From assembly GCF_000016065.1 (NCBI RefSeq), contig NC_009092.1, positions 3,348,001-3,412,000 of the forward strand: a DNA stretch of 64,000 bases, in the 5' to 3' direction. Below are positions 40,227 through 50,899 of the stretch, piece after piece (the first letter of the stretch is position 1; each line of letters begins with the position of its first letter). The position numbers and the translations under genes are program-made. The notes under the pieces were generated by a model. That model had not been told where the DNA came from. It did no database searches and was given only the letters and a program-made list of their open reading frames with translations. The stretch is from Shewanella loihica PV-4. Lineage in GTDB: Bacteria; Pseudomonadota; Gammaproteobacteria; Enterobacterales; Shewanellaceae.

Positions 40227-40395
40227 TATTTGCACATACGTCGTTCCTTCACATCTGACCCATAGGGATTTGGGAAATGTCGGCCTGATGTCGGGAGCAT
40301 CACTGACCCTGTGACCACGGCATTGGTACTTCCATGTACGGCACCCGCCGGGCAGGCGTTAGATAAAGATGAAGGTGTGACCTTCAACCTTTCAG
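40227..40395 (+). repeat. Divergent or partial structured element C
   Basis: It ends with the family P3-P4 module: CGCC-GGGCA-GGCG (near 40345-40358), then TGAAGGT / ACCTTCA (40370-40386). Relative to copies A and E the P3 stem has changed from CACC/GGTG to CGCC/GGCG with both strands altered. The first half does not align clearly with the other copies. Confidence 0.5.
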
Positions 40396-40465
40396 CCAAT
40401 AAACAAGGTGGTCAAGGCAATAACTAGATTTCACCACCAAAAATGGCAGGCGAACATTCGCCAAA

Positions 40466-41362
40466 CTACCCCTGTCCCTGCATCAAGGCAGTAATAAACT
40501 CCCGCAACCAGCGGTTGGCGTTATCCTGATCGGCGCTGCGATGCCAGTAGAGATGCCACTCTATCGGCTCCACCTCAAAGGGCAGCTTAAGCACCTTAAG
40601 GTCGGTATTTTTCGCCAGGCTCTCGGGGACTGTGGTCGCCAGATTCGTCTCGGCCACCAGCTTGGGCGCGGCCTGGTGATGCTTGGTGCGTACCTGGATG
40701 TTGCGATGCTTGCCGAGACGGTTTAGCGCCGCATCGACATAACCTACCCCCTGACGGCGGCTGGAAACATGAACATGGGATAGGGCCAAATACTGCTCCA
40801 GGCTCAGGGTGTCGCCAACCTCAGGATGATCCTTCCTCACCAGGCAGACATAGGGCACAGTAACCAGTGGATGATGGTAAAGGTCGGGATGGGTCACTAT
40901 GGGGGCGTCGATGGCCAGGTCCAGCCTGCCGGAGACAAACTCCTTGAGCATCTCCTCTCGCGATACCGGGTAGCTGGAGATAGACAGCCTGGGCGCATGC
41001 ACCTGCAAGGCGGCAAGCAATGATGGCAACATGGTCTCTTCGGTCACATCGAACATCCCCAGCTGAAAGTGATGCTCCGCAAGTAGGGGGTCGAAGCTGT
41101 CCCCAAGGTGCATGCTGCTGCTCAGCAACTTAAGGGCTTCACGCACCTGGCCTATCATATTTTCTGCCACGGGCGTGGGCATCATGGCCTTGGGAGTGCG
41201 GATAAACAGGGGGTCGTTGAGGCTGGTTCGCAGCCGGCTCAGGGCATTGCTGACCGCGGGTTGAGTGATACAGAGGCGCTCGGCTGCCCGGGTGAGGTTG
41301 CGCTCGGTGTAGATGGCGTCGAACACCACAAACAGATTTAAATCAACATTTTGTAGACGCAT
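40466..41362 (-). CDS. LysR-family transcriptional regulator
   Basis: The start at 41362 gives MRLQNVDLNLFVVFDAIYTE (298 residues) with GGGAG in a good position; earlier in-frame Mets would add a non-family extension. The N-terminal winged helix-turn-helix is RNLTRAAERLCITQPAVSNALSR in register (residues about 20-45), followed by the LRTSLNDPLFIRTPKAMMPT linker and a periplasmic-binding-like effector domain. It is divergent from the acyl-CoA operon at 41550, so it is likely to regulate it, and the effector may be an acyl-CoA or acid (inference). Confidence 0.93.
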   Translation of the reverse strand: MRLQNVDLNLFVVFDAIYTERNLTRAAERLCITQPAVSNALSRLRTSLNDPLFIRTPKAMMPTPVAENMIGQVREALKLLSSSMHLGDSFDPLLAEHHFQLGMFDVTEETMLPSLLAALQVHAPRLSISSYPVSREEMLKEFVSGRLDLAIDAPIVTHPDLYHHPLVTVPYVCLVRKDHPEVGDTLSLEQYLALSHVHVSSRRQGVGYVDAALNRLGKHRNIQVRTKHHQAAPKLVAETNLATTVPESLAKNTDLKVLKLPFEVEPIEWHLYWHRSADQDNANRWLREFITALMQGQG

Positions 41363-41549
41363 TGGCGCTCCCATCGGCAGCTGGTTATATACATCACATG
41401 AATAACAAGGTATCAAAATAATAAAGTACGTAAATATTAGTACAGCCACTATACTTTTTTCAACGCAAAGATCGCCAACGGGCGGTCTAAACCATTATTA
41501 AAGATGCGAGGATTGAGCATCAATCCGTCACTAGTTTAGGGAGCCCAAG
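41363..41549. promoter_or_regulatory. Divergent control region between the LysR gene and the thiolase operon
   Basis: It is AT-rich. TTAT and ATAA are separated by 13 bases at 41385-41405, a LysR-box-like dyad, and a TATACT at 41450-41455 could be the -10 of the operon. Assigned by eye only. Confidence 0.35.
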
Positions 41550-42734
41550 ATGAGAGAAGCCGTAATCGTATCCACCGCCCGCACCGGGATGGCAAAGTCA
41601 TTTCGCGGATCGTTAAACAACACCAAGTCCCCAACCATGCTGGGTCACTGCATCAAGCAAGCCGTCCAGCGCGCCGGGGTCGAGGGCGGCGAGATAGATG
41701 ATGCCATCATGGGCACAGTGCTCACCGCCGGCACCGCCGGGATGAACATCGCCCGTAACGCCGTGCTGGCCGCCGGCCTGCCCAATACCGTCTCGGCCCA
41801 GACCATAGACCGTCAATGCTCATCGGGCTTGATGGCCATCGGCATGGCCGCGAAACAGATCATCGTCGATCAACAGCAGATAGTGGTTGCCGGCGGCCAG
41901 GAAAACATCACCGCCGTACAGAATGAATATATGAAGTGGGCCGCCGATAACGCCGACCCCAACGTGATGCAATTCGAGCCCCACGCCTACATGCCAATGC
42001 TGAAGACCGCCGAGCATGTGGCCAAGGTCTATGGCGTCAGCCGCGAGGCTCAGGACATCTACGCCTTGATGTCGCAGCAGCGCACCGCGGCCGCCCAGGA
42101 GGCCGGCTACTTCGACGACGAAATCGTGCCCTTCACCACCACCATGGCGATTCAGGACCGCGAGACCAAGGCGATCTCCTACCAGCAGGTAACTCTTGAC
42201 CGCGACGAGTGTAACCGCCCATCGACCACCATGGAGAGCCTGCAAAATCTGGCGCCTGTGATCGAAGGTGGCTTCATTACCGCGGGTAACGCCAGCCAGC
42301 TCAGCGACGGCGCCTCCGCCTGTGTGGTGATGGAACGTAAACTGGCCGAGCAGCGTGGCCTGGCGCCACTTGGCATCTACCGCGGCATTGCGGTAGCCGG
42401 CTGCGCGCCGGAAGAGATGGGCATAGGCCCCATCTACGCCATCCCTAAGCTGCTGAAACAGCACGGTCTGACCATAGACGATATCGGACTGTGGGAGATC
42501 AACGAGGCCTTCGCGGTGCAGGCGCTCTACTGCCGCGACCACCTGGGGATCGATCCCGCCCGCTACAACGTCAACGGCGGCGGCATCTCTATCGGCCACC
42601 CCTACGGCATGACAGGCTCGCGTCTGGTGGGCCATGCGCTCATCGAAGGCAAGCGCCGCGGCGTCAAATATGTGGTCGTCGGTATGTGTATCGGCGGCGG
42701 CATGGGCGCGGCCGGCCTGTTCGAAGTCGCCTAA
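41550..42734 (+). CDS. Acetyl-CoA acyltransferase (thiolase)
   Basis: This thiolase cleaves 3-ketoacyl-CoA in beta-oxidation (or condenses acyl-CoAs). The 394-residue product has the acylated Cys at residue 90 (TIDRQCSSGLMAIG), NEAFAVQALYC, GGGISIGHPYGMTGSR with the catalytic His, and CIGGGMGAAGLFE with the second Cys. It opens a seven-gene plus-strand operon with short gaps; GGGAG lies before the ATG. The substrate chain length is not readable. Confidence 0.95.
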   Translation: MREAVIVSTARTGMAKSFRGSLNNTKSPTMLGHCIKQAVQRAGVEGGEIDDAIMGTVLTAGTAGMNIARNAVLAAGLPNTVSAQTIDRQCSSGLMAIGMAAKQIIVDQQQIVVAGGQENITAVQNEYMKWAADNADPNVMQFEPHAYMPMLKTAEHVAKVYGVSREAQDIYALMSQQRTAAAQEAGYFDDEIVPFTTTMAIQDRETKAISYQQVTLDRDECNRPSTTMESLQNLAPVIEGGFITAGNASQLSDGASACVVMERKLAEQRGLAPLGIYRGIAVAGCAPEEMGIGPIYAIPKLLKQHGLTIDDIGLWEINEAFAVQALYCRDHLGIDPARYNVNGGGISIGHPYGMTGSRLVGHALIEGKRRGVKYVVVGMCIGGGMGAAGLFEVA

Positions 42735-42754
42735 CAAGACGCGGCACCAGACTG

Positions 42755-43429
42755 ATGGCAGCGCTCTATCTTATCCGGCACGGTCAGGCCTCCTTTGGCA
42801 GCGCCAACTATGATCAACTCTCAAACCTGGGCACCCAGCAGTGCCTCTGGTTGGGTGAGTACCTCAAAGAGCGCAGTATCCGCTTCGAGCGCATCATCTG
42901 CGGCGATATGGCGCGCCATCGCCAGTCGGCCGAGGCGATCTGCCAAGGGCTTGGGCACCGCCTCGAATTTGAATGCCACCCTGGCTTCAATGAGTTTGAC
43001 TTTATGACCCTACTGAAAGGCTTCGGCGAGGCAAACCCGCAGCACGCCATCAAAGATTGGCGCAATCACCGCGAGGTGTATTCCTGCCTCAGGCTCGCCA
43101 TGTTGGCCTGGTCGGAGAACGCCCTGCCCGCCGAGGTGCCGCTAGAAAGCTGGCAGGCCTTTCAGCAGCGGGTGGCCGACGGACTGGATTTTGCCCGCCG
43201 CCAGCCCAAGGGCAACACTCTGGTTGCCACCTCAGGCGGCGCCATCAGCATCGCCCTGAGCCAAATCATGGGCTTTGGCGCCCAGACGGTGGTGAACCTG
43301 AATTTGCAGAGCAAGAACTCGGGGATCACCCACTGTTATTTCTCTGACAGCGCCACCTATGTTACCGGCATCAATGCCACCCCCCATCTGGATCGTCCAG
43401 ATCGATGGGATTCGGTCAGTTACAGCTAA
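42755..43429 (+). CDS. Histidine phosphatase superfamily protein
   Basis: The start at 42755 gives [20 protein letters not shown] (224 residues); the long upstream open frame overlaps the thiolase and is not real. The phospho-accepting His is in LIRHGQAS, the Arg in [14 protein letters not shown] and the second His region is [14 protein letters not shown], where a Gly replaces the usual His of ...HG. Members dephosphorylate small metabolites or proteins. Its place in an operon with an APH-type kinase and ACAD suggests a role with phosphorylated acyl intermediates or by-products (inference). Confidence 0.85.
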   Translation: MAALYLIRHGQASFGSANYDQLSNLGTQQCLWLGEYLKERSIRFERIICGDMARHRQSAEAICQGLGHRLEFECHPGFNEFDFMTLLKGFGEANPQHAIKDWRNHREVYSCLRLAMLAWSENALPAEVPLESWQAFQQRVADGLDFARRQPKGNTLVATSGGAISIALSQIMGFGAQTVVNLNLQSKNSGITHCYFSDSATYVTGINATPHLDRPDRWDSVSYS

Positions 43430-43440
43430 AGGAATCTACC

Positions 43441-44703
43441 ATGAACTTCGAATTCTCACCCAAAGTACAAGCGCTGCGCGAACGTCTGCTGGCCTTCATG
43501 GATGAGCACATCTACCCCAACGAATCCCTGTGGGAACAACAGGTCGAAGAAGGCGATCGCTGGGAGTCACCGGCTATCCTGGCCGAGCTGAAGGCCAAGG
43601 CCAAAGACGCCGGCCTGTGGAACCTCTTCCTGCCCCAAGTCTACGGCGAGTTCAGCCCAGGCCTGACTAACCTTGAATATGCGCCCCTGGCGGAGATCAT
43701 GGGCCGGGTCTACTGGGCCTCGGAGGTCTTTAACTGCAGCGCGCCGGACACGGGCAACATGGAGGTACTGGCCCGCTATGGGAACAAAGAGCAACAGGAA
43801 CGCTGGTTGCAGCCCCTGCTAAATGGCGAGATCCGCTCGGCCTTCTCCATGACTGAACCCGATGTCGCCTCCTCAGATGCCACCAACGTCGAGACCTCCA
43901 TCGTCCGCGACGGCGACGAGTATGTGATCAACGGCCGCAAGTGGTATATCTCAGGCGCCTGTAACAATCACACCCAGATCCATATCGTGATGGGCAAGAC
44001 AGACCCCGATAACAGCAACAAATACATTCAGCAGTCTATGATACTTGTGCCGGCCAACACTCCAGGGGTCAAGGTCGTACGCCCCATGAAGGTATTTGGC
44101 TATGACGATGCCCCCGAGGGCCATGCAGAGGTGATTTACGACAATGTCCGCGTGCCGGTAAGCAACATGCTGCTGGGTGAAGGACGCGGCTTCGAAATCG
44201 CCCAGGGGCGCCTCGGCCCCGGCCGTATTCACCACTGCATGCGCACCGTGGGCCTGGCCCAGCGCGCGCTGGAGCAGATGTGTGAGCGGGCCGAGACCCG
44301 CATCGCCTTCGGCAAGCCGCTGAGCAAGCAACAATCTGTGCGTGAAGCCATCGCCAAGTCGGCCTGCGAGGTCGAGCAGGCACGCCTGCTGACCCTCAAG
44401 GCCGCAGCCAAAATGGACCAGGGCGGCAACAAGGCCGCGAAAGATCTGATCGCCATGATCAAGATTGTCGCCCCCAACATGGGCTGCGCCGTCATCGACC
44501 GCGCCATTCAGCTCCACGGCGGCGGTGGTCTGAGCCAGGACTTCTTCCTGGCCAAGGCCTACACGATAACCCGCTCCATCCGTCTGGCGGACGGCCCGGA
44601 TCAGGTGCATATGATGCAGCTGGGTCGCAACCTGGCCCGCGACGTTCACGCCCAAAACCTGGCTGCCCAACATCCAGCAAAACCTGTGGGAGCCGTATCA
44701 TGA
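43441..44703 (+). CDS. Acyl-CoA dehydrogenase, ACAD10/ACAD11-like
   Basis: This is an FAD-dependent dehydrogenase fold. The 420-residue form starts [20 protein letters not shown]; the open frame upstream overlaps the previous gene. Segments [27 protein letters not shown] and [16 protein letters not shown] are typical. Where ordinary ACADs have the catalytic Glu in an x-E-G-T motif, this has Asp384 in [13 protein letters not shown], the pattern of ACAD10/11 and LvaC-type proteins, which act on phosphorylated 4-hydroxyacyl-CoA (known in other organisms). Its stop overlaps the start of the kinase gene. Confidence 0.9.
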   Translation: MNFEFSPKVQALRERLLAFMDEHIYPNESLWEQQVEEGDRWESPAILAELKAKAKDAGLWNLFLPQVYGEFSPGLTNLEYAPLAEIMGRVYWASEVFNCSAPDTGNMEVLARYGNKEQQERWLQPLLNGEIRSAFSMTEPDVASSDATNVETSIVRDGDEYVINGRKWYISGACNNHTQIHIVMGKTDPDNSNKYIQQSMILVPANTPGVKVVRPMKVFGYDDAPEGHAEVIYDNVRVPVSNMLLGEGRGFEIAQGRLGPGRIHHCMRTVGLAQRALEQMCERAETRIAFGKPLSKQQSVREAIAKSACEVEQARLLTLKAAAKMDQGGNKAAKDLIAMIKIVAPNMGCAVIDRAIQLHGGGGLSQDFFLAKAYTITRSIRLADGPDQVHMMQLGRNLARDVHAQNLAAQHPAKPVGAVS

Positions 44704-45737
44704 GCCGCGCCGTGGAAAACCTGGACCTCGATACCCTGCAGCCCTATCTCGAGGCCCATGTTGCCGGCTTTAAGGGGCCAATGCAGGTCGAGAAGTTTGC
44801 CGGCGGCCAGTCTAACCCCACCTTCAAGCTGACGACGGCGTCCGGCACCTATGTGCTGCGCCGCCAGCCGCCGGGCAAGCTGCTCAAATCCGCCCACGCG
44901 GTGGATCGTGAGTATCGTGTGCTCAAGGCACTGGCCGACACAGATGTGCCGGTAGCCAAGGTGTATCACCTGTGTGAAGACACCGGCATCATAGGCTCAA
45001 TGTTCTACCTGATGGAATATTGCGAGGGCCGCATCTATTGGGACGCCGCCCTGCCAGAGGTGGGCCGCGAGGAGCGTGGCCAGCTGTACGACGAGATGAA
45101 CCGGGTATTAGCGGCGCTGCACAACGTCGATATCGACAAGGTGGGGCTTAGCGATTACGGCCGGCCCGGCAACTACTTCCAGCGCCAGTTCGACCGCTGG
45201 AGCAGCCAATACCGCGCCTCGCAGACCGATCATATCGAGGCGATGGAAGCCTTGATGACCTGGCTGGGTAATAACATTCCCGAGGATGATGGCCGGGTGT
45301 CCTTGGTCCACGGCGACTACCGACTGGACAACCTGATGTTCCACCCAACTGAGCCAAAAGCCGTCGCCCTGCTGGACTGGGAGCTCTCGACCCTGGGCCA
45401 CCCCTTTGCCGATCTTGGCTATCTCTGCATGCAGATGCGCATGCCCGCCATAGGCACAGTGTCTGGCCTTCGCGGCAAAGATCTGGCCGAGCTTGGGATC
45501 CCTGATGAGCAGGCCTATGTGAACAGCTACTGCCAGCGCACCGGCATAGACAAGATAGACAACTTCGGTTTCTACATCGCCTTTAGCTTCTTCCGCCTGG
45601 CCGCCATCATCCAGGGCGTCGCCAAGCGCGCCATAGATGGCAATGCCTCCAACAAGAACGCCGCCGAGCTGGGCCAACATGTGGGGCCGCTGGCGGAAAT
45701 GGCGCAGGAAGCCATCGCCGATCAGATTAAGGAGTAA
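44700..45737 (+). CDS. APH-family phosphotransferase (4-hydroxyacyl-CoA kinase type)
   Basis: This is an aminoglycoside-phosphotransferase/choline-kinase fold protein of 345 residues. The catalytic loop is [14 protein letters not shown] (Asp near residue 205) and the Mg-binding Asp is in [18 protein letters not shown]. The N-terminal lobe has the [12 protein letters not shown] nucleotide loop and a Lys-free [11 protein letters not shown]. It is the counterpart of the kinase domain fused to ACAD in mammalian ACAD10/11 and of LvaA in Pseudomonas levulinate catabolism (family knowledge). ATGA overlap with the ACAD gene shows coupling. Confidence 0.88.
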   Translation: MSRAVENLDLDTLQPYLEAHVAGFKGPMQVEKFAGGQSNPTFKLTTASGTYVLRRQPPGKLLKSAHAVDREYRVLKALADTDVPVAKVYHLCEDTGIIGSMFYLMEYCEGRIYWDAALPEVGREERGQLYDEMNRVLAALHNVDIDKVGLSDYGRPGNYFQRQFDRWSSQYRASQTDHIEAMEALMTWLGNNIPEDDGRVSLVHGDYRLDNLMFHPTEPKAVALLDWELSTLGHPFADLGYLCMQMRMPAIGTVSGLRGKDLAELGIPDEQAYVNSYCQRTGIDKIDNFGFYIAFSFFRLAAIIQGVAKRAIDGNASNKNAAELGQHVGPLAEMAQEAIADQIKE

Positions 45738-45741
45738 CGCC

Positions 45742-46509
45742 ATGGACAATAAATCACTGTTTGACCTAAGCGGGCGTATCGCCCTGGTAACCGGCGCCAG
45801 CCGCGGCATAGGCGCCGCCATCGCCGAGCTGTTGGCCGCCTATGGCGCCCATGTGATTGTCGCCAGCCGCAAGGCCGAAGGTTGCCAGACGGTGGCCGAG
45901 CAGATCATCGACAATGGCGGCAGCGCCGAGGCGATGGCCTGTCATGTGGGGGATCTCGAGGCCATCCAGGCCACCTTCGAGCAGATCCAGGCCAAACACG
46001 GCAGGCTGGATATCCTGGTCAACAACGCCGCCACCAACCCCTACTTCGGCCATATTCTCGATACGGATCTCAATGCCTTCAACAAGACCATGGAGGTGAA
46101 CCTGAGGGGCTACTTCTTTATGTCGGTCACCGCGGGTCGCATGATGCGCGAGCAGGGCCACGGAGTGATCCTCAACACCGCCTCGGTCAATGCGCTTCAG
46201 CCCGGGGAGATGCAGGGGATCTACTCCATCAGCAAGGCGGCCGTGGTCAGCATGACTAAGGCCTTCGCCAAGGAGTGCGCGCCGCTTGGGATCCGCTGCA
46301 ACGCCCTGCTGCCCGGTTTCACTAAGACCCAGTTTGCCGGCGCCCTGTTCAATAACGACAAGATCTATCAGCAGCTGATCGCCAGGATCCCCATGGGCCG
46401 CCACGCCGTGCCCAGCGAGATGGCCGGCGCCGTGCTCTATCTGGTCAGCGATGCCAGCAGCTACACCACAGGCGAGACCCTGGTGGTGGATGGCGGCCTG
46501 ACGCTCTAA
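45742..46509 (+). CDS. SDR-family oxidoreductase
   Basis: It is a classical short-chain dehydrogenase/reductase of 255 residues from the start at 45742 (MDNKSLFDLSGRIALVTG), with GGAG just upstream. The cofactor loop is TGASRGIG (about residues 17-24), NNAA near 95, catalytic Ser in NTASVNAL and YSISK near residue 160. An Arg in VIVASRKAEG suggests NADP(H) preference (inference). It follows the kinase gene by 4 bases. The substrate may be a hydroxyacyl- or ketoacyl-CoA. Confidence 0.92.
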   Translation: MDNKSLFDLSGRIALVTGASRGIGAAIAELLAAYGAHVIVASRKAEGCQTVAEQIIDNGGSAEAMACHVGDLEAIQATFEQIQAKHGRLDILVNNAATNPYFGHILDTDLNAFNKTMEVNLRGYFFMSVTAGRMMREQGHGVILNTASVNALQPGEMQGIYSISKAAVVSMTKAFAKECAPLGIRCNALLPGFTKTQFAGALFNNDKIYQQLIARIPMGRHAVPSEMAGAVLYLVSDASSYTTGETLVVDGGLTL

Positions 46510-46523
46510 CAGAGGAAGAATCA

Positions 46524-47270
46524 ATGCAGTCGAATTTTGAAGGTAAGGTGGTGCTCATCACGGGCGCCGCCAGCGGTTTTGGCAAGCTCTTGGCCCAGCG
46601 TTTGGCCCCTCAGGGCGCCAAGCTGGTGCTGGGCGATATTAACGACACGGCGCTCGACGCCCTGTGCAGCGAGTTGGGCGAATGCGCGGTCGGTCTGCGC
46701 TGTGATGTCAGCATAGAGGCCGAACAGCTGGCCCTGGCTCAGCTGGCCGAAGAGAGCTTTGGCCGTCTGGATATCGCCATCAACAATGCCGGTATCTCGG
46801 CCCCCATGAAGAGCCTGCTAGCGACCACAGAGGCCGACATGGACCTTAGCTTCGCCATCAATACCAAGGGGGTGTTCTTCGGCATGAAGGCGCAGATCCC
46901 TCTGATGCAGAAACATAAATGTGGGGCGATTCTAAATGTTGCCTCCATGGCCGGCATTAACGGCGCCCCCAAGCTGACCCCTTATGTGGCCGCCAAGCAT
47001 GCCGTGGTCGGCATTACCCGCACCGCGGCGCTGGAGTTTGCCGCCCAGGGGATCCAGGTCAACGCCATCTGCCCCTTCTTCACCCCAACGCCTATGGTGA
47101 CCGAGGGGGTCGATCCCGCGCTAATCGAGCAGCTGACCCGCGCCGTGCCCATGCGCCGCCTGGCCGATCCAAACGAGGTGGTCAGCGCCATGCTGCACAT
47201 GGTCAACCCGGACAACGGCTTTATGACCGGCCAGGCCATTGCCATCGATGGTGGCGTCTCTGCCATCTGA
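46524..47270 (+). CDS. SDR-family oxidoreductase (3-hydroxyacyl-CoA dehydrogenase-like)
   Basis: It is a second classical SDR of 248 residues beginning MQSNFEGKVVLITGAASGFG. The glycine motif is TGAASGFG, the post-beta2 Asp in VLGDINDTALD favours NAD(H), NNAGIS is near residue 90, catalytic Ser is in NVASMAG and YVAAK near 154. It lies 14 bases after the first SDR. The pair probably oxidises two different hydroxyl positions or stereoisomers of the same substrate series (inference). Confidence 0.92.
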   Translation: MQSNFEGKVVLITGAASGFGKLLAQRLAPQGAKLVLGDINDTALDALCSELGECAVGLRCDVSIEAEQLALAQLAEESFGRLDIAINNAGISAPMKSLLATTEADMDLSFAINTKGVFFGMKAQIPLMQKHKCGAILNVASMAGINGAPKLTPYVAAKHAVVGITRTAALEFAAQGIQVNAICPFFTPTPMVTEGVDPALIEQLTRAVPMRRLADPNEVVSAMLHMVNPDNGFMTGQAIAIDGGVSAI

Positions 47271-47302
47271 TCCTCATTCACAACAATAACAAGGGTATCC
47301 CT

Positions 47303-49429
<2,127 letters not shown>

Positions 49430-49445
49430 CTAGCGATTGGCGACC

Positions 49446-49513
49446 GGCCGTGTAGCTAACTCACGGCCAGTAAATATCAGCTGATAAACAAGGCGCGCCC
49501 TAGGGCGCGCTTT
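49446..49513 (+). terminator. Tandem hairpins ending the acyl-CoA operon
   Basis: GGCCGTG / CACGGCC (49446-49468) is followed by GCGCGCCC / GGGCGCGC (49493-49510) and TTT. The second is the better terminator, though its T-run is short. Confidence 0.6.
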
Positions 49514-49600
49514 CGTCGTGATCGGATTTTGCCGAAGCTGGCTTTGCACCAAACAAGAATCAGCTATCACCAAGCTAAGTGCAAACCTGTCTGGTTCAGA

Positions 49601-50377
49601 CTAGTTGCTGTCGGGCTGCAGGCCACGGAAGAAGATGGCCACCATCTCATCATAGGTGCGTTGATACAGCTCGCCACAGGCCTGCTCCTCAGGCATACAG
49701 AGCCAACGCTGCACTATGTCGATACGCAGCAGGTCATACATCTCACAGACGAGCTCTGGGGCGATATCGCCGCGTATGACCCCCTGCTCCTGCGCCCGCT
49801 TGACCCTGTCCATCCTCGGCTGGCGATATTCGGGCGGGAATAACAGATTCTTGCCTGCAGGCACCTGGGAGGAGTAATAGACGGAGGCGAAGAGATCCGT
49901 GTGGCGCATGATCATCTGCAGAATATGCCTGTGGGCGATCACCCACAGCTGAATCTCATTGAGGTTTGGCGGCACCAGCGCCGAACGCACATCGGTCACA
50001 TTCTCCGTGGGTGACGGCCAGAGGTTAACCTGGCGCAACCAGCTCAGCAGTAGCTCCTCCAGCAACTGCGCCTTAGTGGGAAAGTAGTTGAAAAAGGTTT
50101 TCTGGCTAATGTTGGCCCGCGCCGCGATCTCATCGACCATCACCTCCTCGAAGGGCAAAGTCGAAAAGAGCTCCTCGGCGATAGCCAGTAGGGTTTGACG
50201 CATCTGCAGCTTCTTGCGCTCCCTGAGGCTCATCTCGGCTCTCTTACCCCCAGCCTTAACCTCAGCCTTAACCTCAGCCTTAACCTCAGCCTTACCTTTA
50301 ACCTTCCCCTCAGCCTTACCTTCTGCCATGCCCTCTACCTTCCCCTCAGCCTTACCTTCTGCCATATCGTCCGCCAC
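49601..50377 (-). CDS. TetR/AcrR-family regulator with low-complexity N-terminus
   Basis: The helix-turn-helix is VMVDEIAARANISQKTFFNYFPTKAQLLEEL, given here in part as VDEIAARANISQKTFFNYF. The frame opens with about 48 residues of Ala/Glu/Gly/Lys/Val repeats (AEGKAEGKVEGM, AEVK units) encoded by tandem DNA repeats; a start at Met49 (50233, MSLRERKKLQMRQ) would give a normal-length 210-residue regulator and may be the true one. The C-terminal ligand domain is unassigned. It sits between the acyl-CoA operon and the ligase-carboxylase operon, with a palindrome upstream. Confidence 0.85.
   Translation of the reverse strand: MADDMAEGKAEGKVEGMAEGKAEGKVKGKAEVKAEVKAEVKAGGKRAEMSLRERKKLQMRQTLLAIAEELFSTLPFEEVMVDEIAARANISQKTFFNYFPTKAQLLEELLLSWLRQVNLWPSPTENVTDVRSALVPPNLNEIQLWVIAHRHILQMIMRHTDLFASVYYSSQVPAGKNLLFPPEYRQPRMDRVKRAQEQGVIRGDIAPELVCEMYDLLRIDIVQRWLCMPEEQACGELYQRTYDEMVAIFFRGLQPDSN
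50251..50372 (-). repeat. Tandem repeats at the 5' end of the TetR gene
   Basis: Four 12-base units of CAGCCTTAACCT type (three exact, 50251-50298) are followed by two near-identical 36-base units (from 50301 and 50337). All unit lengths are multiples of three, so copy-number change would keep the frame. Confidence 0.8.
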
Positions 50378-50501
50378 CTAAAACCTCACCTTGAGCGCGC
50401 TTCAAGTGAAAAACGCTTTTCTCGAAAACACTTTTCTTAAAAACGCTTTTTTTGAAAGCACACGAAAAATATCCCGGCATTCTAACTTACCTCCTTGATA
50501 A

Positions 50502-50515
50502 AACGAACTTTCGTT
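50502..50515. promoter_or_regulatory. Candidate TetR operator
   Basis: A perfect dyad AACGAA-CT-TTCGTT lies in the gap upstream of the TetR gene and of the divergent ligase-carboxylase operon. TetR proteins usually bind such short palindromes near their own genes. Confidence 0.45.
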
Positions 50516-50613
50516 AGCGCGTCGCCAAGCCTGGTCCCCCTCAGAGATGTCACGTTCGCACCACCCTAAATGTAAATTAATTTAACAATAAGTCGTAAGT
50601 ATTAACATCATAA

Positions 50614-50646
50614 TTGACATATTTTTATAGTTACTGTAATTATACA
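50614..50646 (+). promoter_or_regulatory. Possible promoter of the ligase-carboxylase operon
   Basis: A consensus TTGACA at 50614-50619 is followed by TAATTATACA beginning 17 bases later; the -10 match is poor at the ideal spacing and better (TATACA) at 21 bases. Confidence 0.3.
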
Positions 50647-50899
50647 TTTGCTGTATAAGTAATGCCTAATGCCGAAATCCACAGATGGCTGCCGACCAAA
50701 ATCATGGTCGAAACGGCCGCGGGATACGGTGTCGCAGCGTCAACAAGACTATAAGAAATTTCAAGCAGGACAGTTAATGGCTCCGGCTGCAAGGACTGGG
50801 TTGACTTGAATCGAATACGCCAGGTGGTGCCATAGGCTAATCACGGGTTAGCACGATATGACCGGCACCGGCCCATAACAACAATAGCGAGGCAGAAAC

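Larger units (their letters stand above)
50378..50899. other. Control region between the TetR gene and the ligase gene
   Basis: No gene is seen in these 522 bases. They hold a run of related AAAACGCTTTT-like segments near 50410-50455, the candidate TetR operator, a TTGACA at 50614 with an AT-rich -10 region, and a 200-base leader before the ligase. Confidence 0.55.

Noticed and set aside
36000..40400. CRISPR array or IS element as explanation of the repeats
   Set aside because: Repeats are not regularly spaced with unique spacers, and no transposase ORF or terminal inverted repeat with a target duplication was seen.
41820..42737. 305-aa minus-strand ORF opposite the thiolase, and similar long antisense ORFs opposite 43951-44673, 45108-45821, 48221-48973 and 52987-53511
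   Set aside because: High-GC coding sequence leaves long open antisense frames; the plus-strand proteins are clear family members and the antisense frames have none.
42491..42754. N-terminal extension of the histidine phosphatase ORF
   Set aside because: It overlaps the thiolase in another frame, is Arg-rich and unlike the family; the start at 42755 gives the normal N-terminus.
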